DNA of 64,000 bases from Lacibacter sp. H375 (GTDB lineage Bacteria > Bacteroidota > Bacteroidia > Chitinophagales > Chitinophagaceae): contig NZ_JBBKTT010000001.1 in assembly GCF_037892425.1 (NCBI RefSeq), forward strand, positions 434,001-498,000. Reading direction: 5' to 3'. Numbering within the stretch: the stretch's first letter is position 1; each line of letters begins with the position of its first letter. The notes beneath the pieces were generated by a model, which searched no databases, had not been told where the DNA came from, and worked only from the letters and a program-made list of their open reading frames with translations. Positions 18,661-26,491 of the stretch are shown one piece after another. The position numbers and the translations under genes were made by a program.

Positions 18661-18963
18661 ATGGTCAACCCCAAACACATCGCAACATTCCTGCTGGGCG
18701 CAGCAGCTGGTTATGCCTTGTTCAAGTACAACAGCATGACCGATGAAGAAAAAGAAAAAATGTATGCCGATCTGAAAGAGAAAGCCAATAAGCTGAAAGA
18801 TGAGGCAGAAAAATCGTTCAACAAAGCCGGTGATTATTTTGAAGAGCTGAAGACAAAAGGCTCTGAGAATATGAAAGACTATATGAGCGAGGCGGAGAAC
18901 ATTTTTAATGACGTATTTAAGAAGAAACCGACGGAAAGCAACGGCAGCACAGGCAATGTTTAG
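18661..18963 (+). CDS. YtxH-like small membrane-anchored protein
   Basis: This 100-residue protein starts MVNPKHIATFLLGAAAGYAL. The ATG at 18661 is used; an upstream TTG at 18634 would only add nine residues before the conserved start. After a short Gly/Ala-rich membrane helix (ATFLLGAAAGYALFKY) comes a long charged amphipathic helix (EEKEKMYADLKEKANKLKDE, SFNKAGDYFEELKTK) of the YtxH/gas-vesicle-like type often linked to stress. A 10-bp GU-containing hairpin follows at 18979-19010. The family has no agreed molecular function; the link to envelope stress is general knowledge and not shown here. Confidence 0.75.
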   Translation: MVNPKHIATFLLGAAAGYALFKYNSMTDEEKEKMYADLKEKANKLKDEAEKSFNKAGDYFEELKTKGSENMKDYMSEAENIFNDVFKKKPTESNGSTGNV

Positions 18964-19057
18964 AAACTCTGTTTTTTTATGCCATAAGACTTAGTTAAGC
19001 CTTGTGGCATTCCTATGTCATACCAAATTATCTATTAACTTTAGTGTTCTAAATTAA

Positions 19058-19825
19058 ATGCCCATGTCTTTATTTAAATCAGGTAATCCTACTCTTAGTG
19101 AAAAACATTTCGACCAAACCGGATCAGCTTATTCCGGCGATACCATGACCGTTCGTGGTACCATGAACAAATTTGGTTTTTTAATGATCATGGTAATGGC
19201 CGGAGCAGCTTTTGCATGGCAATGGTTTGATGCAGGTAAAAGCATTTTTCCGTTGATGATCGGTGGTGCATTGGGCGGTCTTGTAATTGCTCTTGTTATC
19301 ACCTTTAAAAAAGAATGGAGTGGCTACCTTGCTCCCGCTTATGCTATTGTTGAAGGTTTATTTGTTGGTGGCATCTCCGCCTATTTCAACTACATCTTCC
19401 AGGAAAAATATCCGGGTATTGTTACACATGCTGTGTTACTCACTTTTGCCGTAGCAGCAAGTATGTACCTGCTTTTCACATTGCGTATTATTAAAGTAAC
19501 AGAACGTTTGCGTTCTATTCTGTTTGTTGCCACAGCCAGCATTGCTGTTTTTTATCTGCTCACGTGGGTTCTCAGTTTCTTCGGAATTAATTTTGGGTTC
19601 ATGTCTGCCAACAACGGATCAATGTTCAGCATTATCTTTTCACTGGCAGTGATTGGCATTGCAGCATTCAATCTCTTACTTGATTTTGATATGATCGAGA
19701 AAGGAAGTGAAATGGGTGCGCCGAAATATATGGAATGGTATGGTGCATTTGGATTATTGGTGACATTGGTTTGGTTATACCTTGAAATACTTCGCCTCTT
19801 ATCTAAGCTTAACAGCCGAAAATAA
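19058..19825 (+). CDS. Bax inhibitor-1/YccA family membrane protein
   Basis: This 255-residue protein has a soluble N-terminus of about 35 residues (SLFKSGNPTLSEKHFDQTG) and seven membrane segments. It includes the family-typical YAIVEGLFVGGISAYF near residue 95, and the C-terminal half has FDMIEKGSEMGAPKYMEWYGAFGLLVTLVWLYLEILRLL with the conserved acidic residues of the pH-sensing calcium-leak fold (D in LLDFDMIE, E in YMEWY). This subgroup is widespread in Bacteroidota. An ATG at 19064 is an alternative start. The gene is followed by its own terminator. The physiological role in bacteria is unclear. Confidence 0.93.
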   Translation: MPMSLFKSGNPTLSEKHFDQTGSAYSGDTMTVRGTMNKFGFLMIMVMAGAAFAWQWFDAGKSIFPLMIGGALGGLVIALVITFKKEWSGYLAPAYAIVEGLFVGGISAYFNYIFQEKYPGIVTHAVLLTFAVAASMYLLFTLRIIKVTERLRSILFVATASIAVFYLLTWVLSFFGINFGFMSANNGSMFSIIFSLAVIGIAAFNLLLDFDMIEKGSEMGAPKYMEWYGAFGLLVTLVWLYLEILRLLSKLNSRK

Positions 19826-19846
19826 TCATCAAATTCTTTTAATAAT

Positions 19847-19877
19847 AAAATCCCTGTGCCATGCGTGGGGATTTTTT
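19847..19877 (+). terminator. terminator after the Bax inhibitor-1 gene
   Basis: AAAATCCC (19847-19854) pairs with GGGATTTT (19868-19875) around a 13-nt loop, in which CCA/TGG can extend the stem. It ends in a T6 run and begins 21 nt after the stop. Confidence 0.85.
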
Positions 19878-19946
19878 GTTGTGCACATCCTGCCCCCATC
19901 TCTCAAAAAGTTTTTCCTATCTTCCTTTTCTTAAATCAACTGCCGT

Positions 19947-22001
19947 ATGTCTGAGCAAAAGTTTCAACCCTTTGTTCCCGATGACAGCAAGATGGCCGAA
20001 TTCACTGTTAAGAGTGTTTTGGTTGGCGCTGCGTTCGGAATCATCTTTGGTGCATCAACAGTTTATCTCGCATTGAAAGCCGGTTTAACCGTAAGTGCAT
20101 CTATTCCAATTGCTGTAATTGCAATTACACTAGGAAGATGGGCACTCAAAACAACCATTCTTGAAAATAACATCATTCAAACAACAGGAAGTGCAGGTGA
20201 AAGTATTGCTGCAGGCGTTGTGTTTACGTTGCCGGGATTTTTATTCCTGAGCGAAAAAAGCAGTGCCCAGTTCTTCAACTATTTCACTATTCTTACACTC
20301 GCTATTTTCGGAGGCATACTCGGTACATTGATGATGATACCGTTGCGGCGATCACTTATTGTAAAAGAACATGGCACCCTTCCCTATCCTGAAGGCACTG
20401 CCTGTGCCAGTGTTTTAAAGGCGGGTGAACGGGGCGGCTCATTTGCCAAAACAGCTTTTATGGGATTGGGCTTTGCATTTGCTTATGCTATACTTCAAAA
20501 AATCTTTCATGTAATTGCTGAGACTCCTTTTTGGATGACGAAGCAGGCAAACAAATTTTTTCCTTCAGCAAAAGTGAGTGGAGAAATTACGCCTGAATAT
20601 TTAGGTGTGGGTTATATCATTGGGCCAAAGATAAGTGGAGTATTGGTTGCGGGTGGTGTCATTGCATGGTTTGCCTTTACGCCTTTAATGGCTTCTCTTG
20701 TACCACCCGATACTATTGCTCTGCAATTAGTAAAACTTGGTTATCTCGGAGGTCTTGATGTTGCAGGTGGTCCCGGTAGTTGGGATCCTGCTACACATAC
20801 TTTTGCTGATTATTCAACGGCAATTTATCGTGCATACATCAGGCAAATCGGTGCCGGTGCTGTCGCAGCTGGTGGCTTCATTACACTCATCAAAACAATT
20901 CCAACAATTGTTTCATCTTTCAAAAGCAGTATTGGTTCTATCAAGAAAGTTGATGGCCAACCTGTAGAAGTAAAAAGAACAGAACGTGACCTCAATATCA
21001 AGATCGTTGGTATTGGCAGCATTGTATTGATCTTATTGATGGCTGTATTACCACAGGTTCCCGGCGATAATATCGGCAGTAAATTATTACTTGGATTACT
21101 TGTAGTGATATTTGGCGCTTTCTTCGTTACCGTATCATCACGCATTGTTGGTTTGATTGGTTCTTCTAATAACCCAATCAGTGGTATGACCATTGCGACA
21201 CTTATGGGCACCTGTCTCATCTTTATTGCTGTCGGTTGGACCGGTAAAGTATTTGAACCAATGGCGCTTGTTGTTGGTGGTATGATCTGTATTGCAGCAG
21301 CAAACGCCGGTGCAACATCACAGGATTTAAAGACTGGCTATATAGTTGGTGCCACACCAAAATATCAGCAGATCGCTTTGTTTGTGGGTGCAGTTGTTTC
21401 TTCAATTGCAATTGGGGCAACTATTAAAGTACTTGATACGCCAACAGCTGAAATGCTTTCACAAGGAATTACACATGCTATTGGAACCGATAAATATCCC
21501 GCACCACAGGGTACATTAATGGCTACGCTTATCAAAGGCATTCTTTCATTCAATCTCGATTGGCAGTTTGTATTGGTTGGTGTGTTCATCGCCATTACAA
21601 TGGAATTATGCGGTATTAAGTCATTAAGCTTTGCTGTTGGTTTGTATTTGCCGTTGTCAACTACTCTACCCATTTTTGCCGGTGGCGCTATTCGTGGTAT
21701 TGTTGATCGCAAGAAAAAGAAATCAGGTGAAGTGCTAACTGCTGAAGAAGAAGATTTGGGCAAAGGAAATCTCTTTGCAACAGGTCTTGTTGCCGGTGGT
21801 GCATTGGCAGGAGTTTTAGTTGCCATCTTATCAGTAAATGATTCTATTGCTGCTTCTCTTGGAAAAGTAAATGCAGAACATGGACTTGTGGGTTGGCTTG
21901 GTGAAAATGGATATTATCTGTTGGGCGCTATCTTCTTTGCAATAATGGGCTTTACACTTTATCGTATCGGTATTAAGAAAACAGAAAAGATAGAAGAATA
22001 A
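19947..22001 (+). CDS. OPT family oligopeptide transporter
   Basis: This 684-residue protein has about 16 membrane segments. The N-terminal part has EFTVKSVLVGAAFGIIFGAS, YLALKAGLTVSASIPIAVIA, QTTGSAGESIAAGVVFTLPG and PYPEGTACASVLKAGERGG, which are hallmark motifs of bacterial OPT transporters. Further on are SNNPISGMTIATLMG and AAANAGATSQDLKTGYIVGA. It would be a proton-coupled importer of oligopeptides or of a peptide-like metallophore. No partner protein is expected. The start ATG at 19947 is followed directly by the conserved soluble leader. Three hairpins follow its stop. Substrate cannot be assigned. Confidence 0.95.
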   Translation: MSEQKFQPFVPDDSKMAEFTVKSVLVGAAFGIIFGASTVYLALKAGLTVSASIPIAVIAITLGRWALKTTILENNIIQTTGSAGESIAAGVVFTLPGFLFLSEKSSAQFFNYFTILTLAIFGGILGTLMMIPLRRSLIVKEHGTLPYPEGTACASVLKAGERGGSFAKTAFMGLGFAFAYAILQKIFHVIAETPFWMTKQANKFFPSAKVSGEITPEYLGVGYIIGPKISGVLVAGGVIAWFAFTPLMASLVPPDTIALQLVKLGYLGGLDVAGGPGSWDPATHTFADYSTAIYRAYIRQIGAGAVAAGGFITLIKTIPTIVSSFKSSIGSIKKVDGQPVEVKRTERDLNIKIVGIGSIVLILLMAVLPQVPGDNIGSKLLLGLLVVIFGAFFVTVSSRIVGLIGSSNNPISGMTIATLMGTCLIFIAVGWTGKVFEPMALVVGGMICIAAANAGATSQDLKTGYIVGATPKYQQIALFVGAVVSSIAIGATIKVLDTPTAEMLSQGITHAIGTDKYPAPQGTLMATLIKGILSFNLDWQFVLVGVFIAITMELCGIKSLSFAVGLYLPLSTTLPIFAGGAIRGIVDRKKKKSGEVLTAEEEDLGKGNLFATGLVAGGALAGVLVAILSVNDSIAASLGKVNAEHGLVGWLGENGYYLLGAIFFAIMGFTLYRIGIKKTEKIEE

Positions 22002-22008
22002 TTATGAG

Positions 22009-22040
22009 TTATTTGTCCGACGCTTTCGTCAGACAAATAA
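22009..22040. repeat. REP-like imperfect hairpin after the OPT gene (first of three)
   Basis: TTATTTGTC (22009-22017) pairs with GACAAATAA (22032-22040), and inside it GACG (22019-22022) pairs with CGTC (22027-22030). It carries the word GTCAGAC that recurs in the next element. Confidence 0.7.
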
Positions 22041-22049
22041 ACTTAAACC

Positions 22050-22077
22050 TTCCGTCAGACGAGGGTGTCAGACGGAA
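22050..22077. repeat. REP-like hairpin after the OPT gene (second of three)
   Basis: TTCCGTC (22050-22056) pairs with GACGGAA (22071-22077) around a 14-nt loop and is followed by an A-rich run. The sequence repeats GTCAGACG twice, as in the preceding hairpin, so both may belong to one dispersed family. Confidence 0.65.
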
Positions 22078-22084
22078 AAAAACA

Positions 22085-22107
22085 AAAGCCTCCTATACGG
22101 AGGCTTT
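22085..22107. terminator. bidirectional terminator between the OPT and GT4 genes
   Basis: AAAGCCTCC (22085-22093) pairs with GGAGGCTTT (22099-22107) around TATAC. T-rich (ATTCTT) on the plus side, and TTTGTTTTTTT on the minus side, so it can end the OPT transcript and the converging glycosyltransferase transcript. Confidence 0.85.
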
Positions 22108-22156
22108 ATTCTTAAAACTACAACTATGCGAACGGGTAAGTAAGTACAGAATTTAA

Positions 22157-23209
22157 TCAGATCAATCCGAGTAGAGAAGCAGCTGCTTTTGCAGGACGAA
22201 GAATAAAGAATTCCTGTGCAGGTCTTGCTGCAACTTCTTCATACAACTCAGTGTATTTATTGGTAATGTTATTGATGCTGTATTTGTAACGCATCTTCCA
22301 GCCGTTGTTCACTAATTGATCACGGTATGCTTCGTTCTCAATGACGTTTAAAATACCACGGCGGATATCAAGAATATTATAAGGATTTACTTTGCAAGCT
22401 GCATCATCTGAAATTTCATCCATTGGTGAAATGCGGCTCGTCACCAACGGGCGACCAACAGCGCATGCTTCAAGGATCGGCAAGCCAAAACCTTCATAGG
22501 TTGAAGCAAACACAACCATATCGCACAATTCATATTGATGTTTCAATTGATCGAACGAAAGATTGGTATGTGTTTTAAAATCGATTTTATTTTCCTGGAG
22601 GATCAGTTGTGTTTCTACATCCAAACTGCCAATGATATGTAATTCACAATTCACACCTTTTAATGCTTTAGCCAGGTTGTGAATGTTTTTGTTTTCTTTT
22701 GTACCTATCTGAAGGATACGTGGCTTTTGAGCATTAAATTTCTTTGGTGTAAACTCAAAGCGAGGATCAAAAAAGTTCGGAACAACTTTCACCTTATCTG
22801 CATTTACGCCAGTGAGGTTGATCAGTTCACGTTTTGTTTTTTCGCTGATGACCGTAATGGTGTTGGCACGCCACATTGGTAGTTGATACCAAAAGAATTT
22901 AAACAACCAATACTTAAGATTTGTCTTATTGTATTTTGTTAAGAACACACAGTCGTGAATGGTCAACACCGTGTTACGCTTTTTCATACCAAGCGATACA
23001 TAATGAATATCACCTGTGATGTGGTTGATCTGTGATTGACTGCTGCGTGACTTGAAAATATTTGCGAAGATGTTGCGGATAGAAGGCACCTCTACTTTAT
23101 TAGCTTTAATGCCGGTTGTTTCAGCAACCTGGGCCTGCACATTATCGAATAATGATTCGATACTGAATGCATGAAGCCTTTTTTTACGGAAGAAGTAAGA
23201 TACTTCCAT
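22157..23209 (-). CDS. glycosyltransferase family 4 (GT-B fold)
   Basis: This 350-residue protein has a GT-B architecture. The N-terminal half has the acceptor domain (GDIHYVSLGMKKRNTVLTIH, VISEKTKRELINLTG), and the C-terminal donor domain has PRILQIGTKENKNIHNLAKA, VVFASTYEGFGLPILEACAV with the EGFGLPILE (E-x7-E) retaining motif, then GRPLVTSRISPMDEISDDAA. It is likely to use a nucleotide-sugar or GDP-sugar donor for surface polysaccharide or glycoconjugate synthesis. It stands alone, with no other glycan genes next to it; donor and acceptor cannot be assigned. Confidence 0.93.
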   Translation of the reverse strand: MEVSYFFRKKRLHAFSIESLFDNVQAQVAETTGIKANKVEVPSIRNIFANIFKSRSSQSQINHITGDIHYVSLGMKKRNTVLTIHDCVFLTKYNKTNLKYWLFKFFWYQLPMWRANTITVISEKTKRELINLTGVNADKVKVVPNFFDPRFEFTPKKFNAQKPRILQIGTKENKNIHNLAKALKGVNCELHIIGSLDVETQLILQENKIDFKTHTNLSFDQLKHQYELCDMVVFASTYEGFGLPILEACAVGRPLVTSRISPMDEISDDAACKVNPYNILDIRRGILNVIENEAYRDQLVNNGWKMRYKYSINNITNKYTELYEEVAARPAQEFFILRPAKAAASLLGLI

Positions 23210-23369
23210 AGGAATTGGACGATGTTTGGTTTCTCAAATAATTGGACAATACAAATATAGACGGCATCTGAGCCTTAAACAATAGGAGTTTTCACCTAAA
23301 AATCAGACAGTAATTTTACGAGATGCGGGGTGGGCCACACTTAATGTGTTGCAAAGCCGTTCTCCGTTA

Positions 23370-24566
23370 TTAAATGAAATCCAATGGTTTAATGGACTGT
23401 TTTAAAATTACATCGGCATCTGCTTCCATCCATTTGTTGAGAACAGTTGCGTACACCTGCTTGAAATCGAGTTGGAATTTTACGTCGCCATCATCAAGGT
23501 TTGTTAGATCCGGTAAAGGGTTATATATGCCTTGTTTTTTCAAACCACCACCGATGAAGAACATATTATTGGCTTTACCATGATCGGTACCATTACTTGC
23601 GTTTTGTGCCACTCTTCTTCCAAACTCAGAGAATGTAAACAACAATACATCATTAAAACGGTTATTGGCTTTCAGGTCTTTTACAAAAGCTTTTACAGCA
23701 TCATTCAGTTCAGTAAACAAACGTTTCTGTTGACCTTCCTGGTTAATATGAGTATCAAAACTTCCCAAAGAGATATAATACACTTTGGTATTGATTTCAC
23801 TAAAGATGAGTGATGCAATTGTTTTTAATCCTTTTCCTAAATCGGAGTTGGGATATGATTCTGCTGATGGGCGCTGCTTGCTTTGTTTGAAAATATAATC
23901 GGCACTTGAAATAGTTTCGGCCATTGTCTTATATAAATAATCAACCGGGCGTTCATGTTCCTGCTGGTGCTGTTTCATTATTTCTTTGAAGTAACGTTCC
24001 TGGCTTGTAGTGTACAAACGTCGTGGATCTTCAACAGCAATACCTTTAATATCATTGCCTTTCAATGCAAGACTTAAAACATCATCAATTTCCAATGCCT
24101 GTGTTGGTTTATCACAACCTTTGCATTGGTCATCTAAATATCTGCCAACCCAACCGGTGTTCCAGTAATCACGACTGTCACTTGCCGTATGCCAGATATC
24201 CATACTGCGGAAATGACTTTTATCAGGATTAGGATAACCCACGCTGTTGAAAATGCCCATGCTGCCTTCATCATACAATTCTTTAAACGCAGTGAGTGAT
24301 GGATGCAGACCTGCTTCATCTGTTAACGCCAACGCTGCATTGCGTTGAATACCTAAACGTGGGCGATTACTGTAATACAAATCGTTTCGATAAGGAATCA
24401 CTGTATTTAATCCGTCATTACCACCACTCAATTGAATGATGACCGTTACTTTATTTCCGGGAGGTACTAGCTTTCCTGTTTCAAATGCTTTTAGAAACTG
24501 TGGCATCAGCATCGATGCTGTTGCAAGTGATCCTATCTGAAGAAATTCTTTACGTTGTATAAACAT
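23370..24566 (-). CDS. DUF1501 family secreted protein
   Basis: This 398-residue protein begins MFIQRKEFLQIGSLATASML; the ATG at 24566 is preferred over an upstream ATG at 24623, which would overlap REP-like sequence. The leader resembles the Tat-like or hydrophobic leaders of DUF1501 proteins. The body belongs to the alkaline-phosphatase/sulfatase-like fold: VTVIIQLSGGNDGLNTVIPY near residue 40, HPSLTAFKELYDEGSMGIFN, SHFRSMDIWHTAS, then TFSEFGRRVAQNASNGTDHG and ANNMFFIGGGL. This is a widespread Bacteroidota/Planctomycetota family without an assigned reaction. It follows the DUF1800 gene by 75 nt, and the two genes always travel together. Confidence 0.93.
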   Translation of the reverse strand: MFIQRKEFLQIGSLATASMLMPQFLKAFETGKLVPPGNKVTVIIQLSGGNDGLNTVIPYRNDLYYSNRPRLGIQRNAALALTDEAGLHPSLTAFKELYDEGSMGIFNSVGYPNPDKSHFRSMDIWHTASDSRDYWNTGWVGRYLDDQCKGCDKPTQALEIDDVLSLALKGNDIKGIAVEDPRRLYTTSQERYFKEIMKQHQQEHERPVDYLYKTMAETISSADYIFKQSKQRPSAESYPNSDLGKGLKTIASLIFSEINTKVYYISLGSFDTHINQEGQQKRLFTELNDAVKAFVKDLKANNRFNDVLLFTFSEFGRRVAQNASNGTDHGKANNMFFIGGGLKKQGIYNPLPDLTNLDDGDVKFQLDFKQVYATVLNKWMEADADVILKQSIKPLDFI

Positions 24567-24593
24567 GAGGCCGGTTTTAGATTTTAGAATGAC

Positions 24594-24635
24594 GATTGCA
24601 GATATAAAATCCGACATCTGCAATCCGACATCAGA
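24594..24635. repeat. REP-like tandem plus inverted repeat between DUF1800 and DUF1501
   Basis: AATCCGACATC occurs at 24608-24618 and again at 24622-24632 (period 14). Overlapping this, GATTGCAGAT (24594-24603) is the inverse complement of ATCTGCAATC (24616-24625), a 10-bp stem with a 12-nt loop. It lies in the short gap between the two genes of an apparent operon. Confidence 0.7.
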
Positions 24636-24641
24636 AATTGT

Positions 24642-26066
24642 TTAGCACATTTGGTATTCAGGTGTACACATCAACTGAATGACAGCTGTTTGAATATAGC
24701 GTTCACGTGTTGAAGCATCTACAAATTTTTCAACAGTTGCTTTGTTCATCTTGCTGGTATCAGTTTGCCAGACATATGAAGCAATATTGCTGAGCAATTG
24801 CTCCCGTGATGTTTTTTCCAGTTGCTTAATGGCAGGCTCCCATTTAATGGTTGTTTGCACTACTCTGCCGGGCATACGTCCTGCTTTACCCATTTCCTGA
24901 TCGTCATCACTTTTTGCTTTGAACTGAAACGCTTCTTTAGTTGCCATTAATTGTGGAATACGCATACGGAACATGAGCGACGAACTATCGATCCAGTTGA
25001 ACCCTCCGGGCCAACCTGCCACATTTGGTGGATAGAATAATATTTGTCCCAATACTTTCTGCAAAAACAATTGCGCATCTTCGTTTTCAATCTGCATCGG
25101 TAAGGAACGTCGGATACCAACCAGCAGATCAACCGGCGATTTTACTCTTGAACCAATATTCTTCTCTTCGTAAAACCAATCGCTGGTGAAAATATCTTTC
25201 AATATTGTTTTGATCTCGTATCCTGATTTGTAAAATCGATCCGCCAGCCATTTTACTTTTTCCTGGTCAACTTTTTCATTCACAAAATACCTATACATCT
25301 TGTTAGCAATGTAGGTGGCTGTTTGTTTCTGTTCGAGTAAGAGATCAAGAATATCATCACCATCAAAATTACCTGTGCGGCCCAACACTGTCTTTGTGCC
25401 ATCATCATGTTGATTAGCCCTGAAAATAAATTCACCATCTAATTTAAACTGCCAGCCTGTAAATGCACGTGCAGCTTCTTTAATATCCTTTTCGGTGTAA
25501 TTACCACGGCCCATGGTGAACAACTCCATCACTTCACGTGCAAAGTTTTCATTGGGCTTTTGTTTGCGGTTCTGTTGATTATTGAGAAAAGCAAGCATGG
25601 CCGCACTGCGACTTACTTCTTTCAGCAATGTGCCGAAATTGCCAAGTGCATTAGCACGAATGACACGTAACAATTCCTGTTGATAGAGTGAATTAAGATT
25701 GCGACATGCAAAATGACCGTGCCAGAAGAAAGCCAGTTTTTCACGGAGTTGCTGTTCACTGTTCACCATCTCATCAAGCCATTCAAGATTAAGATTGCGG
25801 ATATCTTCTCTTGACTTCTTTTGCATTTGCTGTCGTTGCTCCTGTGTTAATTCTGTGCGCCTGATACCGTCAACACCATTCATCAATCCATCCACAAAAT
25901 TGTTGGCCACTTTTAGTGGCAGCGGTTCTTTGCGAGATGCTTTCTCAAGCGACTCGTATAATTTAACAGGGGACGTTTTGTTTAGATCGTTCCATTGCTC
26001 AACTGCAGGACCAAAGCCTGCCCGCCATAACAAATGCTGATTTTTTAACTTTACTGATACGGCCAT
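24642..26066 (-). CDS. DUF1800 family protein
   Basis: This 474-residue protein shows DUF1800 features: HLLWRAGFGPAVEQW at the start, LAFFWHGHFACRN, NFAREVMELFTMGRGNYTEKD, EAARAFTGW, RANQHDDGTKTVLG, YIANKMYRYFVNEKVDQEKV and FYPPNVAGWPGG. These are the family's signature blocks. There is no clear signal peptide in the reading used. It forms an apparent operon with the DUF1501 gene 75 nt downstream; the pair is conserved in many Bacteroidota and Planctomycetota, with no demonstrated function. A minus-strand terminator-like hairpin lies 125 nt upstream of the start. Confidence 0.93.
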   Translation of the reverse strand: MAVSVKLKNQHLLWRAGFGPAVEQWNDLNKTSPVKLYESLEKASRKEPLPLKVANNFVDGLMNGVDGIRRTELTQEQRQQMQKKSREDIRNLNLEWLDEMVNSEQQLREKLAFFWHGHFACRNLNSLYQQELLRVIRANALGNFGTLLKEVSRSAAMLAFLNNQQNRKQKPNENFAREVMELFTMGRGNYTEKDIKEAARAFTGWQFKLDGEFIFRANQHDDGTKTVLGRTGNFDGDDILDLLLEQKQTATYIANKMYRYFVNEKVDQEKVKWLADRFYKSGYEIKTILKDIFTSDWFYEEKNIGSRVKSPVDLLVGIRRSLPMQIENEDAQLFLQKVLGQILFYPPNVAGWPGGFNWIDSSSLMFRMRIPQLMATKEAFQFKAKSDDDQEMGKAGRMPGRVVQTTIKWEPAIKQLEKTSREQLLSNIASYVWQTDTSKMNKATVEKFVDASTRERYIQTAVIQLMCTPEYQMC

Positions 26067-26491
26067 ATATAGATTTATTGCGTTAAGACCTACTCAAACT
26101 CCGATAGTTTAAATGTAAACGATGAAATGCACAAATTCTTTCAGGCAAAATTAAAATAGACGATACTATACTGGAACGGAACAGAAAAAAGGGCATCATA
26201 TAGATGCCCCATGAAAAAAAGATAGGTGCCTTTGTAATCTGTTTAATTAATGACAATGATAAAGCAGGAGTATCAAACAAACTCCTAATGAAATGTTTCT
26301 TACAATAACTTTAAGAATCCTTGTTTTTCGTAGTTCTACGATCTACTTCTCAGTTATTCGTCATTTAACGCATTTATTAACCTGTTTGCAGCGACGTTTC
26401 AAAAATTAATTCCCATACACTAACAGGCGTAAGTGAAAAAAGAATACATTCACAAGTCATTTTTCTACACTTAAACCTAAACAACAAGTAC
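26067..26491. other. 425-nt divergent intergenic region with an orphan terminator
   Basis: This gap separates DUF1800 (minus) from the first M43 protease (plus) and should carry both promoters. The only clear element is a terminator-like hairpin at 26191-26209 that points to the minus strand. I found no short ORF with convincing features and no clear TTTG/TAnnTTTG pair. A short CGTAG/CTACG hairpin near 26329-26340 is probably incidental. Confidence 0.6.
26191..26209 (-). terminator. orphan minus-strand terminator upstream of DUF1800
   Basis: GGGCATC (26191-26197) pairs with GATGCCC (26203-26209) around ATATA. On the minus strand it is followed by TTTTTTCTG. No minus-strand gene is upstream, so it may be an attenuator in the DUF1800 leader or the end of a small RNA. 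Confidence 0.65.

Noticed and set aside
21365-21826. 153-codon minus-strand open frame over the OPT gene
   Set aside because: Antisense to a conserved transporter; Pro/Ala-rich, no domain.
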